A stretch of DNA of 64,000 nucleotides from Asterias rubens (Eukaryota; Echinodermata; Asteroidea; Forcipulatida; Asteriidae): NCBI RefSeq assembly GCF_902459465.1, contig NC_047068.1, forward strand, positions 13,229,195-13,293,194, read 5' to 3'. Shown one piece after another: positions 1-11,500 of this stretch; the stretch's first letter is position 1, and every line of letters starts with the position of its first letter. The notes below the pieces were generated by a model. It ran no database searches and was not told where the DNA came from. It saw only the letters and a list, made by a program, of their open reading frames with translations. A program made the position numbers and the translations under genes.

Positions 1-340
1 TTTAAATGTGCACAAGAGTCAGCATCTGTATGATATTTTTGACATGTTCCCTGTTAGCCACGAGAAACAATGAAAACCAACTCCAAACTCGAAGGCATCT
101 CACATAAATCGGTATAAACCAAACCGACAAACAGGCTGGTGCATTTTGGGAATATTATTCTTGAATCAGTATACTAATATTACACATAGGGGGCATGACT
201 ATAGTAGGCCATGACTGACTGTGTTTAAAAAGCCTTCCAAGGCGTTTTCAATCAGTATAATTCCTGAAGATTCTGCAGATTCTGAAGATGCTCACGTGAT
301 AAAGGTCAATTTGTATTTGGACACTTGACTTTTATGGTTT
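1..340. other. Stretch with no recognised feature
   Basis: AT-rich non-coding sequence with no open frame of note, no splice-bounded coding segment and no repeat that I could match elsewhere in the window. Confidence 0.5.
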
Positions 341-616
341 GTATTGTTTGAAGCTTTGCATGGTGTGATGAAATAAGAAGAAACTATAAATAAATAGTAA
401 ACTTGCGGATACAACCATGTGTAAATCTGTTTTGAGTGATTGTTGGCTTGGTCTCGACGTTTCGAACAGTATACTCTGCTCGTCTTCAGGAGAATGTTGA
501 ACTGCTGGTCGTGGTGAAGCTTTAAGCTTCCCGCCCAAATGTTCATCCATCCAGCGCTTATATGAGATTTACACATGGTTGTACCCGCAAGTTTACTATT
601 TATTTATTTCTTATTT
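341..616. repeat. Fold-back element with long inverted arms
   Basis: Arms at about 371-431 and 565-616 are inverted copies; each carries the motif aaacttgcgg and catgtgtaaatct. The interior at 450-489 (minus sense) reads like a short hairpin with CTGAAGA on one side and GAAAC on the other. A partial copy of the left side, including the preceding attgtttgaagctttgcatg, lies at 35378-35480. A diverged relative with acttgcggtaccaccatgtg lies at 10955-11243. Small predicted reading frames here are by-products of the palindrome. Confidence 0.7.
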
Positions 617-1688
617 AATGGTTTGGTTGAGATTGAGTGAAAGGAGAACGGTAACGGTTTGACATGTTGATTTCAAAAGACACACTTCACCTCAACACAA
701 AAAATGTAACTCGACACAATTATTCAGTTCACATTAGTATAATATATTTTATTCAATATTTCGTTCAGTTAAATTAGAGATCAGGGAACCAGCTAACCGT
801 TTAACTCTTTAATAGTAACCACTATTTGAAGGGGATTTGTTGACATGATCGTAACAGGCCTGTGGCTGATGTACTTGCAATTCATGAACTCTAACCCAGT
901 TAATGCACAGTCATGCACGTGCACTTTGTGTCACATCATAAAGGGCGCCATCATTACAGTACAATGCCACGTGTCAGCTGATCATGTCGACAGACACTCT
1001 TTAGTATAATAGACTAACAATGTTGTTTGCTTAGCAAAACTTAGCAATGAATCAGTCACAATGTACAGAACATACTATTTTAGCTGATAACCCAATTCTG
1101 ATGTTAAAGCAACACAATAAATTGAGTCTCTGCGTATCTATGTGACAACACCAACACAGTACTGTGTTATTTTCCCAATGATAATATTATGGGTGTAAAT
1201 AACACCTTGTCGCTGTTGTCACACACAATATACCAATAGAATGAACTTATCACTTTAATGTTTGCAGTGTAAAATTTATAGTCTCATTATGCATCACTAT
1301 ACATTCCGACTACGAAATTGTACAAGTTCATCAGCACATCCCAACGGTCTTGGATGAGACCGATGGAGCCGGGTGAGCGAAGTCCCATATTAGTCAGAAC
1401 TTCACAGCAAGTCGTATTGTTTAAGTGTATCACTCAATGACACAATGCCGCTCTCTGGTCCATAATCAAAACTGAGAGCTCCGTGAGTCCGACAGCTGAA
1501 GATGAGCTGCACGGATCCCACCACCATAAAAACATGGCAGTCAAAATTACCATGGATGGAGGAATCTAGGCTTATTCGCCGATCATAGAATGTTAACCAC
1601 CTGCAGTTGAATCGTTAAATTGTTGTTGGTATGACGAGTTATAGTTTGGACTTCCAATGAATCGAGTTACTGGTTCCTTTTTCCATCA
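617..1688. other. Stretch with no recognised feature
   Basis: About 1 kb of AT-rich sequence. I see no coding exon, tRNA-like segment, tandem repeat or inverted repeat that I can support. Confidence 0.45.
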
Positions 1689-2054
1689 TCAAAGGCTGAC
1701 CTCGGGTAACTCTAAAATGCTCGTAACAAAACTTATATCTGTCTTATTAACCACGTCAACGCAGCAATTCAACTGAGAATCGTTCGAAAAGTTTGTGGCA
1801 TCCCATGCCGAACTGAATATGTCACTTTGGTTACATTCGACGGTGGAGTTCGGCAATGTCAGCGATGTTGTGATCGTGTACTCCCAACTCCGGTGGTGCC
1901 CGGGTTTACCGGTCTGATTGTCAGTAAGGCTTGGGGTTAACACAATCGCTGTCTGAACGGTGATGAGCTCAGAGATGATCTGATTTGTTTTGTCGTATGG
2001 AAGGGACCGAAAGCTCTCGTCCGCCGACCGAATACAGCTTGGCGAACTCCCCAT
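1689..2054 (-). CDS. Uncharacterised 121-codon open frame
   Basis: The frame opens with an ATG in a good Kozak setting (GCCATGG) and runs 121 codons. I do not recognise the product. Several N-glycosylation sequons (NST, NQS, NFS, NDS, NKT) cluster in its second half with three cysteines, as in an extracellular domain, but there is no signal peptide or membrane segment. It could be one exon of a larger minus-strand gene, part of a mobile element, or chance. No splice partners were found. Base composition is less AT-rich than the flanks, which slightly favours a real or formerly real coding segment. Confidence 0.3.
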   Translation of the reverse strand: MGSSPSCIRSADESFRSLPYDKTNQIISELITVQTAIVLTPSLTDNQTGKPGHHRSWEYTITTSLTLPNSTVECNQSDIFSSAWDATNFSNDSQLNCCVDVVNKTDISFVTSILELPEVSL

Positions 2055-4395
2055 GGCTGATGACGATGAACGGTACGTCAGAACTGGGTAGAAAATCCAA
2101 AAGAGTTTGGAGACTTTTGTGACAGCTGAAGGACTTGATTCCTATGTGCCTCATTTGTTGCTCAGCAGTCAAGATGTCCTTAACTGTTCTCTGGCAAGAC
2201 GCATGTAGTTAAAACCATACAAGTTTCAAAGCTATCTCAAGAGAAATGCCGAGTCAATGCAAATCTGTAGATTGGAGATACCAGGCTGCTTCCTACAGAA
2301 GATAGCAAAACTGGAGACGTCCAAGTAGACTCACCGTGTGCTTTTTGTGTGTGGTGTATTAACAGAAATTGTTAAAAGGCATCGACTGACGACATCAACA
2401 CAAGTGGACGAGTTTAATGTTTCTTCTCAACTGCCGATGTGCATCCCATAGTTTGAATTTATAGCAGAATTTTGTTTTTTTCTTTGGTCCGAAGCTGCAG
2501 GTCACGTTCCAGAATCCCGCCAAACACATGTCAAAATGATGAATAATGACTGGAAAGGTTAGCGAGTATTTACTATAGAATGTGAATGGTAGTTAAATTA
2601 AACCTACGGCTGATGCTGCGCAACAGTCGGGCTGATCTGCGCACATGATCTCAATAACTGTATAGCAAGATGGACACATGGGAATTAATATGCAAATCAG
2701 GAGAGGTAGAAAGCTGTATGTGCCACGTGAATGAGGTATTATACTCATATCACTGCGTCAGCACTTGACATACGTTTATCATGAGTTAGGATTGTTTTGG
2801 AGTTAATATTAATACCCTTATAAATATCTACACCATTGAGGTGTGATATAAGAGAAGCACCAGACAGAATTGACGTGCTCTTTAAAAAAACTTCCCTTAA
2901 AAAAGAAAGTTTTTTTTTTTATTTCGATCATCTTTTCATGAGCCATTTTATGATTTATATGTACCGTGTGCATTCGAGTTTAAGAACCAACCAAATAACG
3001 TCCTCATCGGGGTCCCAAAAACTAGGGACAACGTGAGCAGGGTATATCGGTCACTAAAAGGCACCACAAACTAAATACATATAAGCTGCGGTAAATGCAA
3101 GAGAACGTGATAGCAAGTGTGTTGATGTACTATAGACAGTGGTGGTGTTATCTGGAGAGGGGGGGGGGGGGCAATTATCGCCACTCCTGGATACACCAAG
3201 TAAGAATGCTGGTCTGCAGTTACCGAAGGTGTCCAGTGCCATTAAACGAGTTTATTCACGGATCATCATTTTAATTTAACCTAATATAGAGAATACATGC
3301 ACACTGTTCAATCAAATTAAGGGACACGGTGCCGCAGGGGTGGGTTGGCGTTGGCACTTATTCCGTATCACGAATTACCAAATCAGAATAAATCGGTTTG
3401 TTTACGCGAACGCATGTTGTTTATATTTCCCAAAGTCGTTAAAAAACTTTGAGTGTTTACTACTGATTCAATGATACTTTCCAATTAGGTGCGGGAAACA
3501 AAACAAAACACAAACAACTTTGGTATGGAATGTAAATGAAAGAGAAGCAACCAACCTTATCAATAGGTGTTCAGATTTGTTACTATTGTATTATAAAATA
3601 ATAATTATGGCTAAAAATTAAATAAAATATGTTTTGAAGTTGTCCTGGAAGCACCATATAACCCAATGTCACAACTCTATAATCTTATCAAACAACCCAC
3701 TGCTGTGCATATAACAAAAACTAAAAGCATTCTGAAAGAAACCTGTCAACTTTCAGGGAAAGGTTGCGCCCTTTTTTCAGCAATTTTCCCGAAAAAAAAT
3801 ACACAGGTCTAAGTGCCTTCAAATCCACGCGGAAATGGGCAACCTAAAATAATCACTAGACTAAAACCACCAAATCCACAGTGCATCAAATCCGATAACT
3901 ATACATCACAACACAAACAAATTCAACCAAATGAAAACAGGCTCATTATGAAAAACAGACGCAGCGTGTGTTGAAAAAAAATAGCTTGGCTCGTGTCAGA
4001 GCACGTGGCTTGCCACATGTCATTACTAACCATCCAGCTCAATCTCGTCATCCACATCCTATCACGTTATTATTTCATTCAATTATAAACAAGCATTGTA
4101 GATTCACAAGACCTTCCCATCCCACCAAGACCATCCCTTATAGCTTGTGTGGATGAAGCTATAAAAAAAAATGTACCGGTAATAATAATTTTTTAAGGAA
4201 CATTACAGAATTGGAAAGAAGACAAAAAATCGTCTAATAAGATCACAGATTTACATACAACTTACACGATGAGAAATAAATCAAACTAATTTCCCGTTTG
4301 GAGTTTTTCGCTCATTAAGTGGTTTGTTCTTAGTTTCTTTTGAAACGATGTCATCATGCAAAATGTGTAAACGGTTTTCACTATGTGACCCAGCA
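2055..4395. other. Non-coding stretch; small repeat scraps only
   Basis: Contains a G tract (about 3160-3171) and, at about 3180-3243, the end of a copy of the main MITE family (acaccaagta... then gtgtccagtgcc). Nothing else is recognised. Confidence 0.5.
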
Positions 4396-4558
4396 GTCGA
4401 TTTCACAAAGAGTTAGGACTCGTCTTATCTCGAGTTAGGACGAGTAACTCGTCTTAACTTAGGATTAATCTTAAGGTCTGCATGCTACAGTGCAGGGTTG
4501 GGACTCGTCCTAAGTCCTAAGATTATTCTTAAGTTAGGAAGAGTTTTGTGAAATCGAC
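4396..4558. repeat. Short MITE with gtcgatttcacaaa ends
   Basis: Starts with gtcgatttcacaaag and ends with ttttgtgaaatcgac, an inverted pair. The interior is itself largely palindromic, built from ttaggactcgtc-type words in both orientations. A second copy follows GPANK1 at about 23556-23690. The larger element at 17792-18704 has similar ends, suggesting related termini. Confidence 0.75.
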
Positions 4559-5264
4559 GGCAGATGGCCGATCGATCTCAAACTTTTGTCAGTTTATGTA
4601 CATGGTTGTTAACGCAACCAATTCCATAATGTTAATTTAGCCACACTTTATCTCAGACATGCAACTTCTAATTGCAAAAAAAGAGGAAGTCGCCGATCAA
4701 ACTTAATTTTGTACCGTGTTATTTTATAGTTTTCTATGGCAAAGAGGAAATCAGCTGATCAACTGAAAAGTTGCATGCCTGTAATCTGCCGAGGAATTTG
4801 AATTTGATGCTGAATTGGTATATCATAATAACAAACAAATGAAAAGCTCGTTCACAAGATAGTTTGTATAAAGTGGACGGTTTATTCGTAAAACTCAATT
4901 AACATTTATGTACATCAAATTTAATTCTCACTAGTTCATTAAAATAGTATTTAGATACGTTTTTGTGTGTTTTCCCATACACCAATAATAATTGTTAAAG
5001 GGAAAGAATACCCTGGTTTTTGGTCCTATTTTTTAGACATCCCCGAAAATCCAGAGTGAATGTGTCCATTCAACAAAAAGAATAATCTATAATTGGAATA
5101 CACAATAATGAGACGAACACTTCTCAGATTCAAGTTTAGGGCGAACGCACATTACTGCGTAATGTTTCTCAAAATGCTTTATTTTAAAGGGAAGCTTTAG
5201 GCTTCTAACCAAATTTGTTGTATTGCCATTAAGAGTGATCATCCTGAGAAAAAAATCCACAATC

Positions 5265-5345
5265 CAGCATTACTCAGGTGGGATTCAAACCCAAGACCTC
5301 TGTCGTTCTGAAGCAGACGTCTAACTACTACATTATCAGGGGCGG
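5265..5345 (-). repeat. tRNA-derived SINE head (minus strand)
   Basis: On the minus strand this has a tRNA-like D-arm (gtagttagac) and a B-box-like gggtttgaatccc. The acceptor ends do not pair, so it is read as a tRNA-derived repeat rather than a functional tRNA gene. Confidence 0.5.
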
Positions 5346-5588
5346 ATCAAAGATTTCTTAAGGGGAGGGGGCACAATCAATCATACCAATCTTCTAATTT
5401 TACTCAAAGAAAATTTTGGTACACCTACTCTTTCAGCCACAGCTACTCCCAAGATTGCCAATAAAATAAAAACGTTATTGTTCCTCATAATAATTCTTAA
5501 AATATATGGACAAAAATGTACAACAGTTTACATAACTGAAACAATTTGGTGGACGTATCATCACTTGACTCAGCTTTGGAATCCATTA

Positions 5589-8500
5589 TCAATGAAGAGG
5601 AAAGTTTCTTGTTGGCATTGGCCAGACCAATTCTGAAACAAAATAAAAACAATAATTATAACTATTAGTTCAAGGCCTCTTTTAACAAACTGCTGGTTTC
5701 CAAATACATGTGCCAAGCTTAGCTTCTTTTCTTTTATGCATTTCTGACAGGCACTGGACACATTTGGTGATTGACAAAGACCAGTATTCTCACTTGATGT
5801 ATCCAAAGATATGCATAAAACAAAACAAAACTTTAACATTTTGGAATCAATTGGTCATTGAAGTTGCAAGAGACTAATAAAAAAGAACACACCTTTTTGG
5901 CCAACTTTTTGTGCTTTCAGATTCATAATAAAAAGCTTCAGACCTGAAGTCTTTTATTATTTGATTGAGAAATTATCTCTTTCTCAAAGAGTATGTTACT
6001 TCATTGCATTTCAAGCAAAATATTTCAAGGCAGGTTTCCACCATGAATGACTTTAATTATACCATGTAAGTTCTGTACAAATCTGTGGACAGTTATATTT
6101 TCAATCATGGCAATGTTGTGCCACCCTATATTGTCCTTCATAAAAAAACAGATAGCGAGCACTATATTATTGTTGTTGTTATTTTGTTTGTTTTTTTGGC
6201 TTAAAGAAGCAATGTCATCATGATCAAAGGCAAGCCTGAGGCTGCATAAAGAATAATGAGCTCTGGCCTACTGCACCCATGTGCACACTCTTAATGGAAG
6301 CGCTATGAGAGCGGGCACACAGGGCATGCAGTGTGCAAGAGATTTCATAATTCCATGTACAGCTGCAGGTCTGGTTTTGATAATGACGGTTACTTTTAAA
6401 TTTTTTTTTATATTTTCCTACCACTATCAAGAACAATATCCAGCGGTTTGTCAAATTTGTCCAGGAATTCCTTCGGGGAACAGAGATCTTGAGAATGAAG
6501 AAGATATCCAATCAAATCTGAGAAAGAAAAAAAATGAGAGTTGTTTTATTCTTTTGGTCTGTGTAAGTGTCACATTATGCCATCGAAAACACTTGACTTT
6601 GTCAAAGCCCTCATGAGCCTTTAGTCAAGGCTCTCGCAGCTCCAAAGAAAGTATGCAACAAGAACAATGCCACCACTTTTGATGCATCAAACCACTTGTT
6701 TTGGGGTGTTTTTTTAATCTCTCTTTTTTGGGTGGGGCTCAAGAGTTCTGAGTTGGAATTATAGTGTTGAATATAGGATTTGAATAACAGAAAGGTAATT
6801 TTTGGTATTTAAGGTTAAATAATAAATAAAAAAAAGTAAGGGAATGTTCTCCAGATGGTGACTAGATCAGGCCAGTCCAAACAAGAACTCACTGGTAAGG
6901 AAGTTGGTAATGAGAAATTCCCTTGATCCATTAATGTTTTTATTTTATTTTATTAGACTTTACACTGGCATAAAAAATGCCAAGCCAGTGAGTGGCGAGG
7001 AGGAACAGGTGACCAACACCTCTACAAAGCCTTCCTGCCACAAAGAATGTCCCCTAATAAAGTAGTAGTCCTGTTTTTGCCCAGGTAGAAGTTAATGAGT
7101 AAATCTGACAGTTCTTTTGCGTAAAAAATATTCTTCTAAACTCCAAAATCTTCTCTGTGGCAGTATACAAGACAAATTCTCAAAGAACAAGTATATACAG
7201 CAAAGTAGACATAATACACACTTGGTGTTACTGCAAACTAAAAAATACATTGATTCCTGACCATAGTATGCCTCAAACCCCATCCAATGTTTCCTCACAA
7301 ACTTTGTCCCAAACCACCTGATTTTGAAACAGGTATCTGGTTCATAAATGGACACTATTGGTAATTACTCAAAATAATTATTAGCACAAAACCTTACTTG
7401 GTATCAAGTAATGGGTAGAGGTTGGTAGTATAAAACATTGTGAGAAACGGGTCCCTCTGAAGTGGAGTAGTTTTCGAGAAAGAAGTAATTTTCCACGAAT
7501 TTGATTTTGAGACCTCAAGTTTAGAACTTGAGGTCTCGAAATCAAGCATCTAATAGCACACAACTTCGTGTGACAAGGGTGTTTTTTCTTTCATAGTTAT
7601 CTCGCAACTCCGACGACCGATCGAGCTCAAGTTTTCACAGGTTTGTTATTTTATGCATATGTTGAGATACACCAAGTGAGAAGACTGGTCTTTGACAATT
7701 ACCAATAGTGTACACTGTCTTTAAAGATTGCAGAAAAAATGCTTATCCTCTTAAGCCACGTGTCTTCTGAGATTGTACAACTAATTTAAATCAGACATTG
7801 AACTCTCTGAAATGGAGCTTGGCTTGTTTTTTTTTACTTTTGGGACACTGATCGATCTCGAAAAGAGCATAACAACTTTACTCCGGTTTCTCTGAAAGGG
7901 CAAATACCTTCTTGAATAATTCAACAGGATTTTTCAAATTAATTACTCGTCCTCCCCAGTGCAAGACTTTAATCCAATCATCTGGTAAAGACGAATATTG
8001 AAAGCAAGATGGAACTAACCACATTGGCTGTATGTATAATATTCACATGCAACCTTCATTGTGGTCAATGACTGAATAAATCCACCAAACTTCGCAAAGT
8101 CCTATGTATTTATAAGTTGCATCCTTCTGAAGTGACTTAAAGACATTGGACACTATTGGTAATTGTCAAAGATTAGTCTTCTCACAACATATACATAAAA
8201 TAACAAACCTGTGAAAATTTGAACTCAATCGGTCGTCGAAGTTGCGAGATAATAATGAAAGAAAAAACACCCTTGTCACACGAAGTTGTGTGCTTTCAGA
8301 TGCTTGATTTCGAGACCTCAAATTCTAAATCCGAGGTCTCTAAATCAAATTTGTGGAAAATTACTTCTTTCTCGAAAACTACATTACTTCAGAGGGAGCT
8401 GATTCTCACAGTGTATTGTACTATCAACAGCTTCCCATAACTTGTTACCAAGTAAGGATGATGCTAATAATTATTTTGAGTAATTAACAATAGTGTCCAC

Positions 8501-11500
8501 TTCCTTTAAGTGCGCATAGAGTCTATTGATGTAGTTTGCAAGAGTGGTTTAGAAGGGTAAATAAGAGACAAGTACTGCAGAACATGGTATTCTTGAAATA
8601 AGAAGACACATTTATTTCAAGAAACAAGTGTCTTTAACTTCCTAGAAATGTTTTCTTTAAAGATTTGTGTGAGTGACACAAGACCTTTTTTCTAGAGTTA
8701 CAATTTGGTTTTATTTCAAATGTACCTACTCTCACTACACTTGTTAATGTTCATGATAGTCCATTTGGTTTTTGCTTTCTGTGCATGCCTACCACAAGCT
8801 ATCCTGCTTATTCTTGCTTAAAACAATTTTTTGAAACTTAAAAGCAGCTCTGTGAAATTGGGCCCGGTTATTGAACCCTATAGGTTTAAAGGGGGTCTGG
8901 ATAATCTACTGAATAATTATTACCTTGAGGTATGAGTAGATCTGGTACCTTCTCGTGAAGGGAGTCCATCACATTCTTGAGTGTTACCTACAGATTGGGC
9001 GCAAAACACAGAAGTCTTCAATCATAAAAAAAGAGATTTCTACTCAAGCCGTGCAAGTAGAACTGGAAAAGTCCAGCAGTCTTATGTTTTTTAATAATAA
9101 TAATCATCGTTTTAATGTCAAAATATTGACTTTGAGTCCGATAAATATCTTTCAATTCTAGCTGTTGAGTATGAACAAATTACCCGTAAGACAAATGAGA
9201 TTAATCTTATCTGAGTGCTTGGTCAAATACAAAAAGTTAGTTGTTTTCTCATTTTTATTCTGGTCTTGTCGCAGAATTCTGGTCCAGTAATTTGATTATT
9301 TTTCTCCCAAAAATTCAAGCCCTGAAAAATGGCATTTTATTCACAAAGTTTGAGCACCCCGTTTGAGTTATGACATTTATCTTTTATTCTTTCTCTGGCC
9401 CAAGGGTTCCTTCAAAGCCTGTGCTTTCCTCAAAATGAATAAAATTAAACCTGGCTCATTAAAAAAAAACAATTAATGCATAAAACATGACACACGTGAG
9501 TCTAACTGATCCAAAACACGTGCTGGTTTGCTGTATATCGAGTTGTCAGAGCATGTACTGCGTGGGATATCGGACCAACGATCAGGGCGCTCTAGAGGAT
9601 TGAGCAATATTGTTTTTGATTTCCTGCCCACTGGGCCCCCTCGGGATCATGGGGGAACCAGATCAAATACAGCATCGGCCATGGCATACGTGCCGTACAC
9701 GTGAAGATGCTCCTACTACTTTTAAGGGGGATAGTCAGACGACTTAACTTCCTTCCTTGAAAGGGATTAGACTCAATTTTTTTTTGATCCCCCTCATCCT
9801 GAAGAATCTAAGATTTTGAGAAAGTAGCGAAAAAAGGATAAATCTCTTTGTGGTTTCTTGTTTTAATAATAGAGGTCTGGCAAACTTTTGCTCTGTTTTT
9901 CTTTATTTTACCAGGACCATGTCAAAATACTAAGCCTGATTTGTTTGACCCAAGAAAACTTGACCCTCTATGTTGCAACTCTATCATTACAAAGCTCTGA
10001 GCACAGCACATGTTGCTGTTGGGATCTATCAAGTTAGGGAGGTTTGAACTCGACAAACTTTGCTTTTTATAATAACCTCCTCATTTTTGCTGATTATCTG
10101 TCATATTTTTAAAGCGCAGTTTAATTGGTTTACTATGGCATTGATGTGGAACTTATAAAGTGATTGATTAATGTAATCAACAATGAAATGGAGGAAATTT
10201 CCAATCATAAAAGACTTATTCAAAAGCTCATTACACTCTGTAAATGGCTAATTACTACACTAATTACCCACTTATGACTTTCATCTAATGTATAAACCTC
10301 AGGGTGTAATATGAAGACTGTGTGTCCCCATAGGGCTCACCCTCAACACTAGTCCAGCTTAAGTTGTCCAGTCAAACAAAAGCTACATCATTAGAGTACT
10401 GGAATTGGCCAATCCGTCCACGAATCACCCCAACAAACTTTATCTTTTAAAAGACAAAAGCTACATAAGAGTGTAATCTGGAGACTGTGAGTTCCAAAGG
10501 GCTCACCCTTATAGGGCAGCTGGATACTATAAGTAATTACTCAAAATATAAATTTTTCACAATGCTAAATGTGTAGACCTTCCTTACCTTTGGTTGTTTC
10601 GCAAGGTAAGCGCCGAGTTTAAGCATCAAAGACAAGCACTCTGGGGCCTAGATTTCAATGAAACAAAAAGTGTAAAAAAACATCAACATAACACAACAGA
10701 TTCAATGTATGAATTAATGCTTCCATAAAAACACCAGTCCTGGTTTGTTTTGTTCTTTTATAAGTCATTCAAGTAAAGGTCTATTATCAGGGAGAGTTTG
10801 CGTCTGCACAACAATCAGGGAGATATTAAAGTTAAATATAATAAGAACAAAGTTTCAATCAGGAATACCGGCAAGTTTGCTCACCAGAACATGGACAGAT
10901 TTGTTCATTTTCAGGGAACTTTCTGCAGAATAAGGAAGAGTTTAGCAGCTGACTTGCGGTAACACCACAGACTTGCGGTACCACCATGTGTGTATCTACT
11001 TGCCAGGTAGGTTATGTTCTTTTGAGAACTGTCATGCTTTATAATCTACAACCGAGACTTCTCAGTTCTGAGAAGAACTGTCCTGCTTTTTAACTACTAC
11101 CTTGGCAGACGGTTGGACATCGCCTGGGACTACTTAGCTTTAGTGGATCAAGGGGACTTCTTGTTATTAGCTTCACTACCGCGGAGTACCTTTTAGTTGG
11201 TCTCAACGTTTCGGCTAGCTTGCTCTAGTCATCGTCAGGAGACCCTGAAAACCATCGCGCTGTCATGACCCAACAGGCCAAGGCAAGGCTTATCATAACT
11301 TACAGATTGCTCATTATTCCTACGGGAACTACAAAGAGGCGGTACAATTCTATGAGAAGGATCTGGTCTTGGCGCTGGACCAGAACGACAAAGTGAGTCG
11401 TGGCCAGGCCTACTGCAATCTAGGCCTGGCTTATAGAGCGTTGGGAAACTTCGAATTACTCACCAGATTCTCAATTGACTCGCTGGTTTCATACTCCTCC

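Noticed and set aside
4396-4558. CRISPR-like array
   Set aside because: Repeats are inverted, not spaced direct repeats, and the context is an animal genome.
6601-6700. Possible missing exon of the minus-strand gene
   Set aside because: Minus frame DASKVVALFLLHTFFG looks protein-like but has no credible acceptor and no GT donor in phase.
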